Shown: positions 1-8,855 of the stretch, piece after piece
Layout of the letters: the number at the start of each line of letters is the position of its first letter
How positions within the stretch are numbered: position 1 is the stretch's first letter
NCBI RefSeq assembly: GCF_009707865.1
Contig: NZ_WMBA01000041.1
Span: 1-64,000, forward strand
DNA: 64,000 nucleotides
Direction of reading: 5' to 3'
From: Amycolatopsis pithecellobii
Lineage (GTDB): Bacteria; Actinomycetota; Actinomycetes; Mycobacteriales; Pseudonocardiaceae
Notes under the pieces: generated by a model
Database searches by the model: none
What the model saw: the letters and a program-made list of their open reading frames with translations, nothing else
What the model was told of the DNA's origin: nothing
Made by a program: the position numbers and the translations under genes

Positions 1-29
1 GCTTCGCGATGGACTTCGTCCACCCTTGA
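1..29 (+). CDS. C-terminal end of an upstream gene (partial)
   Basis: Reading from base 3, the frame encodes FAMDFVHP and ends with TGA at 27-29. The gene therefore starts outside the window and only its last eight codons are visible. They are too few to identify a family. The following 170 bases up to the aldose epimerase start show no convincing gene. This call rests only on an open frame with plausible codon use running into the window edge, so it could be chance. Confidence 0.35.
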
Positions 30-199
30 CCCGGCGTGCGGACCGCTAAGGAGGCTTCGTGTTGGTCCGGGGGTGGGAGTGGGCGGTGGGTCCCATGGCC
101 GGCTTTTCTTGCATGGCGGCGGTTTTCGGGGCGTGCGGGAGGGCGGCCACATGTGTGTGCCCCGGACATCGACCGGCCTACCGGCTACTGTTTCCCACT

Positions 200-1108
200 A
201 TGGCCAATCCTACGGGGCAGCAGTTCGAGATCGTCCGTGGTTCAGCTCGGGCGGTGGTCACTGAAGTCGGCGCCGGGTTGCGGGCCTTCTCGATCAATGG
301 TGTTCCCTACCTCGAGACCTTCGACGCCGATGCCAAGCCGCCCAAGGGGGCGGGGCAGGTGTTGTTGCCGTGGCCCAACCGGACCAAGGGTGCGCAGTGG
401 GTTTACCAAGGCCGCAAGCAACAACTCGAGGTTACCGAGCCGGCCAGGGGCAACGCGATCCATGGGCTGACCCGCCATCGCGAGTGGACACTCGTCGAGC
501 ATGCCGAATCGTCCATCACGTTCGAGATCGAAATCCCGGCCCGGCAAGGGTGGCCGGTGCCGTTGCACGCGCGCATCACCTACGTGCTCGCGCCGCGTGA
601 GTTGACTGTGACGCATGAAATCCGCAACGAGGGCGAGTCGGCGATCGGGGTGGGCGTCGGCACGCACCCGTACTTCCGCATCGGCGACGTGCCGACCGAC
701 GACCTGACCCTTACGTTGCCGGCGACCCGGGTCCGAGCGCAAGACCCTGACGAACAAATGCCTTACCGGCCCGAACAAGACGTCGCCGGCACGGAGTACG
801 ACTTTCGCGCCGGCACGCTCGTCGGGCAAGTGGATCTTGACACCGCGTTCGGTGGGCTGACCCTGTCCGACGATGGTCTGCACCACCATGTGCTCTCCCA
901 CGGAGGCCAGAGTGTCGATGTGTGGACCGGCCCGGATTTCAAGTGGGTTCAGGTTTTCACGCCGCAGGACCTCGTCGGCCGTGGCCGGGCGATCGCGATC
1001 GAGCCGATGACCTGTCCCGCCGACGCGCTGAACTCCGGCACCGACCTGATCGCACTCGAGCCCGGCACCTCATGGTCCGGTAGCTGGGGCATTCGAGTCC
1101 ACCTATGA
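200..1108 (+). CDS. aldose 1-epimerase family protein (galactose mutarotase-like)
   Basis: The protein is 302 residues and should interconvert alpha and beta anomers of an aldose or a related sugar in the cytoplasm. The family's catalytic residues are in place: His88 in NAIHGLTRH, His156 in GTHPYFR and Glu268 in AIEPMTCPADALN. The length fits the single-domain beta-sandwich fold. I chose the ATG at 200 because homology-like sequence begins at MANPTGQQ; an open GTG extension back to 59 reads as arginine- and glycine-rich noise. No clear ribosome site precedes the ATG. The stop overlaps the next start by ATGA, so the amidohydrolase is probably translationally coupled. The sugar substrate cannot be told from sequence. 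Confidence 0.88.
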   Translation: MANPTGQQFEIVRGSARAVVTEVGAGLRAFSINGVPYLETFDADAKPPKGAGQVLLPWPNRTKGAQWVYQGRKQQLEVTEPARGNAIHGLTRHREWTLVEHAESSITFEIEIPARQGWPVPLHARITYVLAPRELTVTHEIRNEGESAIGVGVGTHPYFRIGDVPTDDLTLTLPATRVRAQDPDEQMPYRPEQDVAGTEYDFRAGTLVGQVDLDTAFGGLTLSDDGLHHHVLSHGGQSVDVWTGPDFKWVQVFTPQDLVGRGRAIAIEPMTCPADALNSGTDLIALEPGTSWSGSWGIRVHL

Positions 1109-2343
1109 GCCGTTCGTTAGCGTGTCGAGGCATGGTGAGCGCGATTGTGAGCGGGTACGTTGTGCCGGTCGACGGCGAGCCGATCGACGGCGGCACGGTC
1201 CTCATCGAGGACGGCAAGATCATCGCGGTCGGCACGGATGCCGACGTCGACATTCCCGAGGACGCCGAGCTGATCGATGCGACAGGCTCCTGGGTCCTCC
1301 CCGGCTTCGTCGACGCGCACGTCCACCTCGGCGTGCACGAGGAAGGCGAAGGCTGGTCGGGTAACGACACGAACGAGATGACCGACCCGAACGGCGCCCG
1401 CTTCCGCGCCCTCGACGGGATCGACCCGTTCGATGTCGGGTTCGACGACGCGCTCTCCGGCGGGGTGACCAGCGTCGTCGTCAAACCGGGCTCCGGCAAC
1501 CCGATCGGCGGGCGGACCATCGGCGTGAAAACCTGGGGCCGCACCACGTTGGACATGGTGTTCGCCGAACAGGTCAGCGTGAAAAGCGCGCTCGGCGAGA
1601 ACCCCAAGCGCATCTACGGCGAGAAAAAGCAAACCCCGTCAACGAGACTCGGCACCGCCGCGCTGATTCGCGAGGCGTTCACGGACGCCCGCAATTACGC
1701 GGCCCGGCGTGATCACGCGCTGGCCGAAGGTAAACCGTTCGACACGGACCTGACATTGGAGACGCTCGCCGAAGTACTCGACGGGCAGCTCTACTGGGAC
1801 CAGCACACCCACCGCGCGGACGACATCGTGACCGCGATCCGGCTCGCCGAGGAGTTCGGCTACAAGCTGGTGGTCAACCACGGTACCGAGGGTCATCTCA
1901 TCGCGGATGTGCTGGCGGACAAGGAAATTCCGGTGATCCTCGGTCCGCTGTTCACCACCAGGTCGAAGGTCGAACTGCGCAACCGCACACTGCGCTCGGC
2001 CGGCATCCTGGCCAGGGCGGGTGTGCGCATCGCGATCACCACCGATCATCCCGTCGTGCCGGTCAACTTCCTTGTCTACCAAGCGGCTCTGGCCGTCAAG
2101 GACGGCCTGGAACCCGACGCGGCGCTGCGCGCGCTGACCGTGAACCCGGCGAGCATGCTCAATTTGCAGGACCGGGTCGGTGCGCTGAAACCGGGTCTGG
2201 ACGCGGATGTCGTGATCTGGTCCGGAGATCCGCTGGACGTGATGAACCGCGCCCTGCGTGTTTTCGTGCGCGGCCAGGAGGTCTATTACTTCGACGAGGC
2301 CAAGTGTGAAGGCGTGGTCGCGGAGCGTCGATACCGCGAGTGA
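1105..2343 (+). CDS. metal-dependent amidohydrolase (imidazolonepropionase-like)
   Basis: This 412-residue protein belongs to the amidohydrolase superfamily, cytoplasmic TIM-barrel hydrolases of C-N bonds in cyclic amides and related compounds. It has the metal-binding HxH (His72 and His74 in DAHVHLG), later His259 and His264 in VNHGTEGH, and Asp314 in ITTDHPVVP, plus a C-terminal beta segment that closes the small domain. ATG 1105 overlaps the epimerase stop; ATG 1132 (MVSAIVSGYV) is an equally plausible start just before the first conserved strand. The substrate is unknown. Coupling to a sugar epimerase may be only positional. Confidence 0.85.
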   Translation: MSRSLACRGMVSAIVSGYVVPVDGEPIDGGTVLIEDGKIIAVGTDADVDIPEDAELIDATGSWVLPGFVDAHVHLGVHEEGEGWSGNDTNEMTDPNGARFRALDGIDPFDVGFDDALSGGVTSVVVKPGSGNPIGGRTIGVKTWGRTTLDMVFAEQVSVKSALGENPKRIYGEKKQTPSTRLGTAALIREAFTDARNYAARRDHALAEGKPFDTDLTLETLAEVLDGQLYWDQHTHRADDIVTAIRLAEEFGYKLVVNHGTEGHLIADVLADKEIPVILGPLFTTRSKVELRNRTLRSAGILARAGVRIAITTDHPVVPVNFLVYQAALAVKDGLEPDAALRALTVNPASMLNLQDRVGALKPGLDADVVIWSGDPLDVMNRALRVFVRGQEVYYFDEAKCEGVVAERRYRE

Positions 2344-2349
2344 GCCGGT

Positions 2350-3879
2350 TCAGCTCACCGGCTCGTGCTCGGGCGACGGTGACGGCGCGCCGGCCCATCG
2401 GTGCAGGGTCGCTTTCAGACCGGCGATGTCCGTCGCGTCTGTCGCCCACGCGACCACGCCGTCCGGGCGTACCAGCACCCCGGTCGGCGTCGCAGGGGCG
2501 TCGGTCACGCTGCTCACTCGCCCGGCCCAGCCCGTGGCGAGGCGCGTGAACGCGCCGTCCGGTGTGCGGTCGAGCAGCAGGAACCCGCCGCCGTGACCGT
2601 GGTCGGCCAACCGCGAGCCGTTGGCCAGCCACAGGTCCGGGGCGAACAGCCCGACCAGCGGATGGCCACCGGGCAGGTCGACACGTTGCGTGACACCGGC
2701 GATCTTCTTGACCGCGTACGTCGTGCCATCCCGGGTGTTCAGCAGATCGGCGACGATGGCCCGGAGCGCGGCCGATTTGGCGTCCCCGCGTAGCACCCCG
2801 ATCTGCGCCCGCGTCCAGTCCATGACCCAGGCGCCGACGGGACGACGCTCGGTGTCGTAGGTGTCGAGCAGTCCATCGGCGGCCCACCCGGCGATCACGG
2901 CCCCGAGCTTCCAGCCGAGATTCATCGCATCGCCGACGCCGAGGTTGAGCCCCTGACCGCCGAACGGCGGGTGAACGTGCGCGGCGTCGCCGGCCAGGAA
3001 CACCCGCCCCGACCGGTAGCGCGCGGCCTGGCGGGTGTTGTCGGTCCAGCGGGTCGGGGTGGCACGCAGCGCGGTCAGCGTCACGTCGGTGCCGGAGACC
3101 CGGCGCAGACTGGTCTGGACCTCCTCGAGGGTGACCGGCGCCGACCGGTCGGCGGGAGCGCCGAACTCCAGGGTGACCACCCGGCCCGGCTGTGGCCCGT
3201 AGCGGTAGGCCCCGCGGGGCGACCACGTCCAGCCGTCGGCGAGCTTCTCCGGGTCCTCGATGTCGACGACCGCTTGGTAGCCGGTGAGTTCCGGGTCGGT
3301 GCCGGGGAAGTCGATGCCCGTGAGGCGGCGCACGGCGCTGTGTCCGCCGTCGCACCCGATAAGCCATCCGGTGCGCGCCGTCCCGGCGGTGGTGCCGACG
3401 AGCACACTGTCCCCGCTGTCGTGGAGCGCGGTGACCTCCACACCGCGGCGCACCGGGACACCGAGCCGCGCGACGTGCTCGCCCAGCAGCGCCTCCAGCT
3501 GAGGCTGCGGCACCATCCGCGCGCCGTCGGCGGCGGCGTGCGTGGCGAGGTCGGGATCGGACCAGTCCACGAGATCGGGGTCGAGGCTCATGCCCGCGAA
3601 ATGCCCGGTGAATCGGGTCGTGCGCCGCCCGCCGGCGAACGACCCGACCCGTTCGAGCACCGCACGCTGTATCTGTTCGGCGGCGGGCAGTAGGCCGCGC
3701 CGGTCGAGCGCCTCGGCCGTCGGCACGTTGATCGACTGCGCCTTCATCGCCGCATCCGGCTCGGCCCGTCGCTCGAATACCTGCACCTTCGCCCCGGCGA
3801 GCGCCAGCTCCGCGGCGAGTACGAGGCCCACCGGCCCGGCCCCGACGACCGTCACGTCCACGTCTTCGTTCACGAACAC
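2350..3879 (-). CDS. FAD-dependent aromatic monooxygenase (PheA/TfdB family)
   Basis: About 509 residues. It resembles class A flavoprotein hydroxylases that use FAD and NAD(P)H to hydroxylate aromatic substrates. The N-terminal GAGPVG (13-18) is the dinucleotide fold, GCDGGHSAVRR is the DG motif, and GDAAHVHPPFGGQGLN near residue 298 is the FAD ribityl-binding motif. A C-terminal thioredoxin-like region follows. The open frame continues to a TTG at 3909, but that stretch contains the palindromic operator, so I prefer the GTG at 3879 (or 3873). It is divergent from a TetR gene that probably represses it. Rifampicin monooxygenases belong to this family, but nothing here specifies that substrate. 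Confidence 0.88.
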   Translation of the reverse strand: MFVNEDVDVTVVGAGPVGLVLAAELALAGAKVQVFERRAEPDAAMKAQSINVPTAEALDRRGLLPAAEQIQRAVLERVGSFAGGRRTTRFTGHFAGMSLDPDLVDWSDPDLATHAAADGARMVPQPQLEALLGEHVARLGVPVRRGVEVTALHDSGDSVLVGTTAGTARTGWLIGCDGGHSAVRRLTGIDFPGTDPELTGYQAVVDIEDPEKLADGWTWSPRGAYRYGPQPGRVVTLEFGAPADRSAPVTLEEVQTSLRRVSGTDVTLTALRATPTRWTDNTRQAARYRSGRVFLAGDAAHVHPPFGGQGLNLGVGDAMNLGWKLGAVIAGWAADGLLDTYDTERRPVGAWVMDWTRAQIGVLRGDAKSAALRAIVADLLNTRDGTTYAVKKIAGVTQRVDLPGGHPLVGLFAPDLWLANGSRLADHGHGGGFLLLDRTPDGAFTRLATGWAGRVSSVTDAPATPTGVLVRPDGVVAWATDATDIAGLKATLHRWAGAPSPSPEHEPVS

Positions 3880-3889
3880 CGTTCTACTT

Positions 3890-3904
3890 ACGAACAGTGT
3901 TCGT
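3890..3904. promoter_or_regulatory. TetR operator between monooxygenase and regulator
   Basis: ACGAACAGTGTTCGT is a perfect 7+1+7 palindrome. A degenerate second copy (GAAC-acc-GTTC) lies at 3874-3884, toward the monooxygenase. Both sit in the short divergent space between the monooxygenase and the TetR gene. This is the usual place for an operator that controls both promoters. The binding protein is inferred to be the adjacent TetR. Confidence 0.75.
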
Positions 3905-3923
3905 GTCAAGCTATGATGACAAG

Positions 3924-4640
3924 GTGAACCCGAGAGAGCGGCGTGCGGCGCGCCACCAGCCGCCGAACCCCGAGGGCGACCCGAAACCGCGGCGCCGCAC
4001 GGCGCCGATCACGCCCGCGCGGGTCATCGACACCGCATTGGGCGTGATCGCCAAGGAGGGCTACGAGGCCTTGACCATGCGCCGGCTGGCCGCCGAGCTC
4101 GATACCGGACCGGCCTCGCTCTACGCCCACGTGGTCAACAAGGCCGACCTCGACGAGCTGCTCATCGGGCAGCTGTGCGCGGAGCTCGTACTGCCCGAGC
4201 CCGAGCCCGCGGCGTGGCGGGAGCAGATCCGCGACGTGTGCACCCAGTTGCGCGACCAGTACCTGAAATACCCCGGAATCTCCCGGGCCGCGCTCGCCAT
4301 GGTCCCCACCGACCGCGAGATCGTGCGTGTCAGCGAAGGAATGCTGGGGATCCTGCTCGCCGGTGGTATCGCGCCGCAGACCGCCGCCTGGGCCATCGAT
4401 GCGCTCATCCTGTACGTGGCCGCCTATTGCCTCGAGGCCTCGATCGCGCGCCGGCGAGCGGCCCATGACGACGTGGCCTGGGTCCTCGACCGCGACGAAC
4501 TCCTACGCCGGTTCGCCGCGCTGCCCGCCGAGACCTTTCCCCACACCACCCGGCACGCCGTCGAACTCACCGCTGGCGAGGGCCACGACCGATTCGACTT
4601 CACCCTCGGCCTGATGATCGACGGCCTCGCGCACCGGTAG
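3924..4640 (+). CDS. TetR/AcrR family regulator (TetR_C type)
   Basis: The protein is 238 residues from a GTG at 3924. The N-terminal helix-turn-helix is clear (MRRLAAELDTGPASLYAHV), preceded by a basic, disordered leader of about 35 residues. The C-terminal ligand domain is of the tetracycline-repressor type. The start is placed at 3924 because upstream DNA carries the operator at 3890-3904. By position it should repress the divergent flavin monooxygenase, and probably itself, until an aromatic ligand binds. The ligand is unknown. Confidence 0.88.
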   Translation: MNPRERRAARHQPPNPEGDPKPRRRTAPITPARVIDTALGVIAKEGYEALTMRRLAAELDTGPASLYAHVVNKADLDELLIGQLCAELVLPEPEPAAWREQIRDVCTQLRDQYLKYPGISRAALAMVPTDREIVRVSEGMLGILLAGGIAPQTAAWAIDALILYVAAYCLEASIARRRAAHDDVAWVLDRDELLRRFAALPAETFPHTTRHAVELTAGEGHDRFDFTLGLMIDGLAHR

Positions 4641-4724
4641 CGCCGGGCAACTCGTACCCACGGCCGACCCGGGTCGTCCTCCCACCCGAGGCACCCGGGC
4701 AGGGCGCCGGGCACGATCAAGGAC

Positions 4725-5894
4725 ATGACCGGCCGTATCCCATGGACAGGCCGCCGCGGGCCGCTCGTCGCCGAGGTGATCGCGCTCGGTGCGCTCGCCG
4801 CGCTCGACACCGTCCTGCTGCTGCGTTCCGGGCCGGCCACGGGCTGGCTCGCGACGATCGCGCTGGAGTTCGCGCCAGGACTCGGCCCTGTCGTCGCCGT
4901 GCTTGCCGTGCTGCGCCGGCGTTTTCCCGAGCACATCGCCGTGGTCGCGACCGCCGTGTCCGGACTTTCCTTGCTGGGCACGGGAATCACGGCCGCGATC
5001 GCCGCGCTGGGGCAGCGTCTCCCGCCGCAGCCCACCGGGTGTGAAGCACTCGCGATCAGCCTCGTCGTCGGCGCGAGCTGCCATCACCTTCGGCCACGGC
5101 CCGCGATCGGCCAGGCTGTGCTCGGCGGGCTCGCCGCGGCGAGCGCGCCGATCGTGCGTTACGGCGTCGGCTCGCCGCCGGCGCTGTTCGCCGCAGTCGC
5201 CGCGCTGGCCTGGGGTGTCGCGCTCGCGATCGGCCTCGTCCTGCGCGACGCCGATGCCCGCAACCGGGTGGAGATCGTGGAGGTGCGCACGGCGGAACGG
5301 CTCAACCTCGCCCGCGAGCTGCACGATCTGGTCGCCCACCAGATCACCGGCCTCGTGGTGCGCGTCCAGGCGGCCCGGCGGGTCGCCGAGCGTCAAGGCG
5401 GTGAAACCACGGCGTTCGCGGAGATCGAGGAGGCGGGCGCCGAGGCGCTGGCGTCCATGCGCAGGCTGGTCGGTACGTTGCGCACCGAGGGCGAGGACCT
5501 GTTCAGCCCACCGTCCGGGCTCACCGCGGCTGTGGACCGCGCCGTGCCCGACGACGGCAGCGTCACCCTCGACGCACCCGGCGATCTTGCCACGCTGACC
5601 GTCGCGCCCGAGGTGGTCACGACGGTCCATCGGCTCATCACCGAGTCACTCACCAACGCTCGCCGGCACGCCCCGCGCGCCACGCGCGTCCACGTGAGCG
5701 TGCGTCACGACGGCCGGGGCGAGCTGACGATCGAGATCGACAACGACGGCGCCGCGCGTGCCGCCGGTGCCGGCGGGTTCGGTTTGATCGGGATGGCCGA
5801 ACGGGTCAGTGCGTTGGGCGGTACCGTTTCCGCGGGCCCGGAGCCGGGAGGGCGCTGGCGGGTCGCCGCGCGGCTGCCGCTCCGCGCGGGATGA
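4725..5894 (+). CDS. sensor histidine kinase, NarL-family (HisKA_3)
   Basis: The protein is 389 residues. Residues about 15-175 form several hydrophobic segments, a membrane-embedded sensor with little extracellular sequence. The dimerisation helix carries the phosphorylated His200 in ARELHDLVAHQITG. The HATPase domain follows, with the N-box (ESLTNARRHA near 305-314) and a glycine-rich lid (GAGGFGLIGMAERV). The stop overlaps the response regulator reading frame, so the two form an operon and a cognate pair. The signal is not identifiable. Confidence 0.9.
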   Translation: MTGRIPWTGRRGPLVAEVIALGALAALDTVLLLRSGPATGWLATIALEFAPGLGPVVAVLAVLRRRFPEHIAVVATAVSGLSLLGTGITAAIAALGQRLPPQPTGCEALAISLVVGASCHHLRPRPAIGQAVLGGLAAASAPIVRYGVGSPPALFAAVAALAWGVALAIGLVLRDADARNRVEIVEVRTAERLNLARELHDLVAHQITGLVVRVQAARRVAERQGGETTAFAEIEEAGAEALASMRRLVGTLRTEGEDLFSPPSGLTAAVDRAVPDDGSVTLDAPGDLATLTVAPEVVTTVHRLITESLTNARRHAPRATRVHVSVRHDGRGELTIEIDNDGAARAAGAGGFGLIGMAERVSALGGTVSAGPEPGGRWRVAARLPLRAG

Positions 5895-5905
5895 GGAGAG
5901 AAACG

Positions 5906-6556
5906 GTGCCGCTGCGCGTACTGATCGCCGACGACCAGGCGATGGTCCGGACCGGCTTCCGGCTCATCCTGGAAGGCGAGCCGGAGATCGAGGTCGTCGG
6001 CGAAGCGGCGGACGGCGAGCAGGCCGTGCGCCTCGCGCGCGAGCTGCGTCCCGACGTGACACTGATGGACATCCGGATGCCCGGTGTCGACGGTTTGCAG
6101 GCCACGAAACTGCTGGCAGGCCCGGACGTTCCCGACCCGCTGCACGTCGTGATGGTCACGACGTTCGGGCTGGACGAGAACGTGCACGCCGCACTGCGCG
6201 CGGGCGCCTGCGGGTTCCTGCTCAAGGACGCGGGCGCGACACTGCTCATCGAGGCGGTCCATGCCGCCGCACAAGGGGAATCGCTGGTGTCGCCGGCCAT
6301 CACCACGCGCCTGCTGAAACATTTCGTTGGCAGCGCACCGAAAAAGGTGTCCAAACCGGACAGTCCGTTGACACAGCGCGAAGTCGAGGTCGTCAAGGCG
6401 GTCGCGCGTGGCCGCACCAACGCCGAAATCTGCGAGGCGCTTGTGGTCTCACTGTCGACGGTCAAGACCCATCTCGCTGCGGCACAACGCAAACTACGTG
6501 CGCGAAACCGCACCGAGATCGCCATCTGGGCGTGGGAGAGCGGGCTCGTCCGCTGA
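5906..6556 (+). CDS. LuxR/NarL-family response regulator
   Basis: The protein is 216 residues. The receiver domain has the acidic pair Asp9/Asp10, the phosphoacceptor Asp55 in LMDIRMPG and the conserved lysine in FLLKDAGA. A C-terminal LuxR helix-turn-helix follows (LTQREVEVVKAVARGRTNAEIC). An ATG at 5891 overlaps the kinase stop, but AGGAG at 5894-5898 lies seven bases before GTG 5906, so I chose the GTG. Its last 63 bases are read antisense by the RDD-protein gene. Confidence 0.92.
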   Translation: MPLRVLIADDQAMVRTGFRLILEGEPEIEVVGEAADGEQAVRLARELRPDVTLMDIRMPGVDGLQATKLLAGPDVPDPLHVVMVTTFGLDENVHAALRAGACGFLLKDAGATLLIEAVHAAAQGESLVSPAITTRLLKHFVGSAPKKVSKPDSPLTQREVEVVKAVARGRTNAEICEALVVSLSTVKTHLAAAQRKLRARNRTEIAIWAWESGLVR

Positions 6557-7009
6557 CTTCGGTACCCGCACCACGAGTGTCCGCGCGACGATGTCCCCGA
6601 GGCGCTGACGCCGCGGTGTGCTCAGTATCAGCACCACGCCGACCAGACCCCACGCGAACCCGTCCACCACCATCAGCACCGAACGCAGCACGAACATGCC
6701 CAGCGACGGGTGCTCGCCGTCGAGGGTGACCACGCGCAGCCGCAGCCAGCGCATCCCCGGGGTCTGCCCGCCGTGCCGGTACGGCCACCAGATCGCCAGC
6801 CACCAGACCAGGATGAAGTCCAGCGCGAGCATCGTGAAGAACACGACCTTCACGAACGTGACCAGCGCGAGCAGACCGCGCGGATGGAACACGATCACCA
6901 CCGCCGCCGCGAGCACGACCAACGGCACCATGACGAGCAATCCGTCCAGTGCGGACTGAATGATCCGCCTGACCACCACGCCGCGTCCCGGCGGTGAAGG
7001 TGTGCTCAT
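6494..7009 (-). CDS. RDD family membrane protein
   Basis: The protein is 171 residues. It has the RDD-domain layout: an N-terminal arginine pair before the first membrane helix, a second hydrophobic helix rich in phenylalanine and tryptophan, the GGQTPGMRWLRLRVV segment typical of the family, and a third helix ending in a QRLGDIVARTLVV motif. RDD proteins are small integral membrane proteins, some linked to ion transport; the exact role is unknown. The C-terminal 21 codons overlap the response-regulator end on the opposite strand. The ATG at 7009 is chosen; ATGs at 7018 and 7021 are also possible. Confidence 0.85.
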   Translation of the reverse strand: MSTPSPPGRGVVVRRIIQSALDGLLVMVPLVVLAAAVVIVFHPRGLLALVTFVKVVFFTMLALDFILVWWLAIWWPYRHGGQTPGMRWLRLRVVTLDGEHPSLGMFVLRSVLMVVDGFAWGLVGVVLILSTPRRQRLGDIVARTLVVRVPKSADEPALPRPDGDLGAVSRT

Positions 7010-7162
7010 GCGGAACATCATCACAAGCGCGGCGGCACCTCGCAGCGTTGCGCTCGGGCGAAGGGCCGATCGGGCAACGAAAAATCGTACTCCAGGCCGA
7101 TTGCCCCGCTTCAAGATCACGACAGACTCGACAGGTCCGGACCATCTACGAAGGGACCTGGA

Positions 7163-8848
7163 GTGCGAACAATCCGAGTTGCCGCGGCGACGGCCGCGGT
7201 GGCACTCGTCGCCGCCGCGGCACCCGCCTCCGCAGCCGACGATCCGCTCGCGCGTTACACGGGCCAGCAAGTGACCTGGGGCAGTTGCGCGTTCACTCCC
7301 GCGAAGGGCGCGAAACCCGCCGAGTGTGCGCAAATCACCGTGCCGCGCGACTGGGCGAACCCCGGTGCCGGCGTGGATCTCAAGGTGTCGATCAGCCGGG
7401 TCGCCGCCACGGGCAAGCGCGAGGGCGCGATCCTGGTCAACCCCGGCGGGCCGGGCGGGCAGGGCACGCCGCTGGCCGGGCAGGTTGCCGGGCTCCAGCC
7501 CTCGGTCAGCGAGCTGTACGACTTCGTCGGCATGGACCCGCGTGGCACGGGACAAGCCGGCGGGGACAACGGTTTCCAGTGCCAGGTACCGAACGGCCGC
7601 CTGCCCCAGGAGACCGATCTGGATGCGCGGGACCGGTCGGCGCACAGCATCGCCGAGCACCTGAAAACCCCGCGCGCGATCGCCGAAGCGTGCCAGAGCG
7701 ACGCGATCGCGCCGTACCTCACGACATGGCAGACCGCGCACGACATGGACCTGATCCGGACGCTGCTCGGGGACGAAAAGCTGAATTATCTGGGCTATTC
7801 CTACGGAACCTGGCTCGGCGCGAAGTACGCGTCGCTGTTCCCGGGCCACGCGGGCAAGGTCGTCCTCGATTCCAGTGTGAACTTCCAGGGGCGGTTACAG
7901 GCCGATTTCGAGGCGTTCCCGGTGATCGACCAGCGCCAGTTCGACGACGTGTACGTGCCGTGGCTGTCGCGGCAGTTTCCCGGCCAGCTCGGTGCCACCC
8001 CGGCCGCGGTGAAGGCGGACTGGGAACGGATCCGCGGGTATTACAGTAGTCACGGCATTGCGCCCGACACCTTCGACCAGATCTTCGTCGGCAACGGAAG
8101 TGAACTGCGGTGGCTGTTGGGCGCGCTGGTGCTCGTGGCCGGTGACGCGGCGCTCGACGGGCAGCCGGCGCAGGTGCCGGCCGCGCTGCGGGGAAAGCTG
8201 GATGCCGAGTCACAGGCGGCGTTCGGTGTTCCGCTGGCGCAGTTGACGGCGGCGAAGGTCGCGGCAGAAACACCGGCACCGGACTACTCGCAGGCGCCGG
8301 GCACCCGGTACGCGGTCGCGTGTGGTGACCAGCCGACCCGGCCGGCGAGCTGGTACAAGTCGCTCAGTGACCGGCAGGGTCCGCAGTACCCCTTGTTCGG
8401 CTGGCTGTACGGGCTCAGCGAAACGTGCGGATTCTGGTCCGACGCGCCGCAGCACGAACTGCCGAACCTGCCCGCGTCCGTGAAGGCGAATGTTCTTGTG
8501 GTGCAAGGAGAATTCGATCCGCAGACGGGGTACGAGCAGGCGTCGGCCGCGGCACGCTCGGCCGGCGTGCCGCTCATCTCGGTGGACGACTCGCCCTTCC
8601 ACGGCCAGTACGCCATTTCCGGGAACCCGTGCGTGGACGGGATGGTGAACACGTTCCTGACCAAGAACTCCCGCCCGGCGAGTGCGACCTGCCCCGGTGT
8701 CCCGCTGCCGAACGAGGACAAGGTGTATCCGGTCGCCGGCCCGGCCGGCCATGGCGGCGGGGTCGTGCCACGCGTGCTGGAGACGGCGAATTCCTTGCTG
8801 CGAAGCCAGGTTCAGGATCTGGTGAGCCGGGTGAACAGCGGGCGGTGA
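7163..8848 (+). CDS. secreted alpha/beta-hydrolase, tripeptidyl aminopeptidase type (S33)
   Basis: The protein is 561 residues. It starts with a Sec signal peptide (about residues 1-24, ending APASA) from a GTG preceded by AAGGGA. The catalytic serine is Ser213 in YLGYSYGTWLG, the acid lies in QGEFDPQTGY near 452 and the histidine in SPFHGQYA near 480. NPGGPGGQG forms the oxyanion-hole region. Secreted members of this family remove N-terminal tripeptides or hydrolyse esters outside the cell. A paralogue of the same architecture lies at 53680-55224. Confidence 0.9.
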   Translation: MRTIRVAAATAAVALVAAAAPASAADDPLARYTGQQVTWGSCAFTPAKGAKPAECAQITVPRDWANPGAGVDLKVSISRVAATGKREGAILVNPGGPGGQGTPLAGQVAGLQPSVSELYDFVGMDPRGTGQAGGDNGFQCQVPNGRLPQETDLDARDRSAHSIAEHLKTPRAIAEACQSDAIAPYLTTWQTAHDMDLIRTLLGDEKLNYLGYSYGTWLGAKYASLFPGHAGKVVLDSSVNFQGRLQADFEAFPVIDQRQFDDVYVPWLSRQFPGQLGATPAAVKADWERIRGYYSSHGIAPDTFDQIFVGNGSELRWLLGALVLVAGDAALDGQPAQVPAALRGKLDAESQAAFGVPLAQLTAAKVAAETPAPDYSQAPGTRYAVACGDQPTRPASWYKSLSDRQGPQYPLFGWLYGLSETCGFWSDAPQHELPNLPASVKANVLVVQGEFDPQTGYEQASAAARSAGVPLISVDDSPFHGQYAISGNPCVDGMVNTFLTKNSRPASATCPGVPLPNEDKVYPVAGPAGHGGGVVPRVLETANSLLRSQVQDLVSRVNSGR

Positions 8849-8855
8849 AGCGGAC

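Noticed and set aside
36-199. Gene upstream of the aldose epimerase
   Set aside because: Open frames there read as Arg/Gly/Trp-rich noise and lack a ribosome site.
2350-3909. Full-length monooxygenase start at TTG 3909
   Set aside because: The extension covers the perfect operator palindrome and encodes no family sequence.
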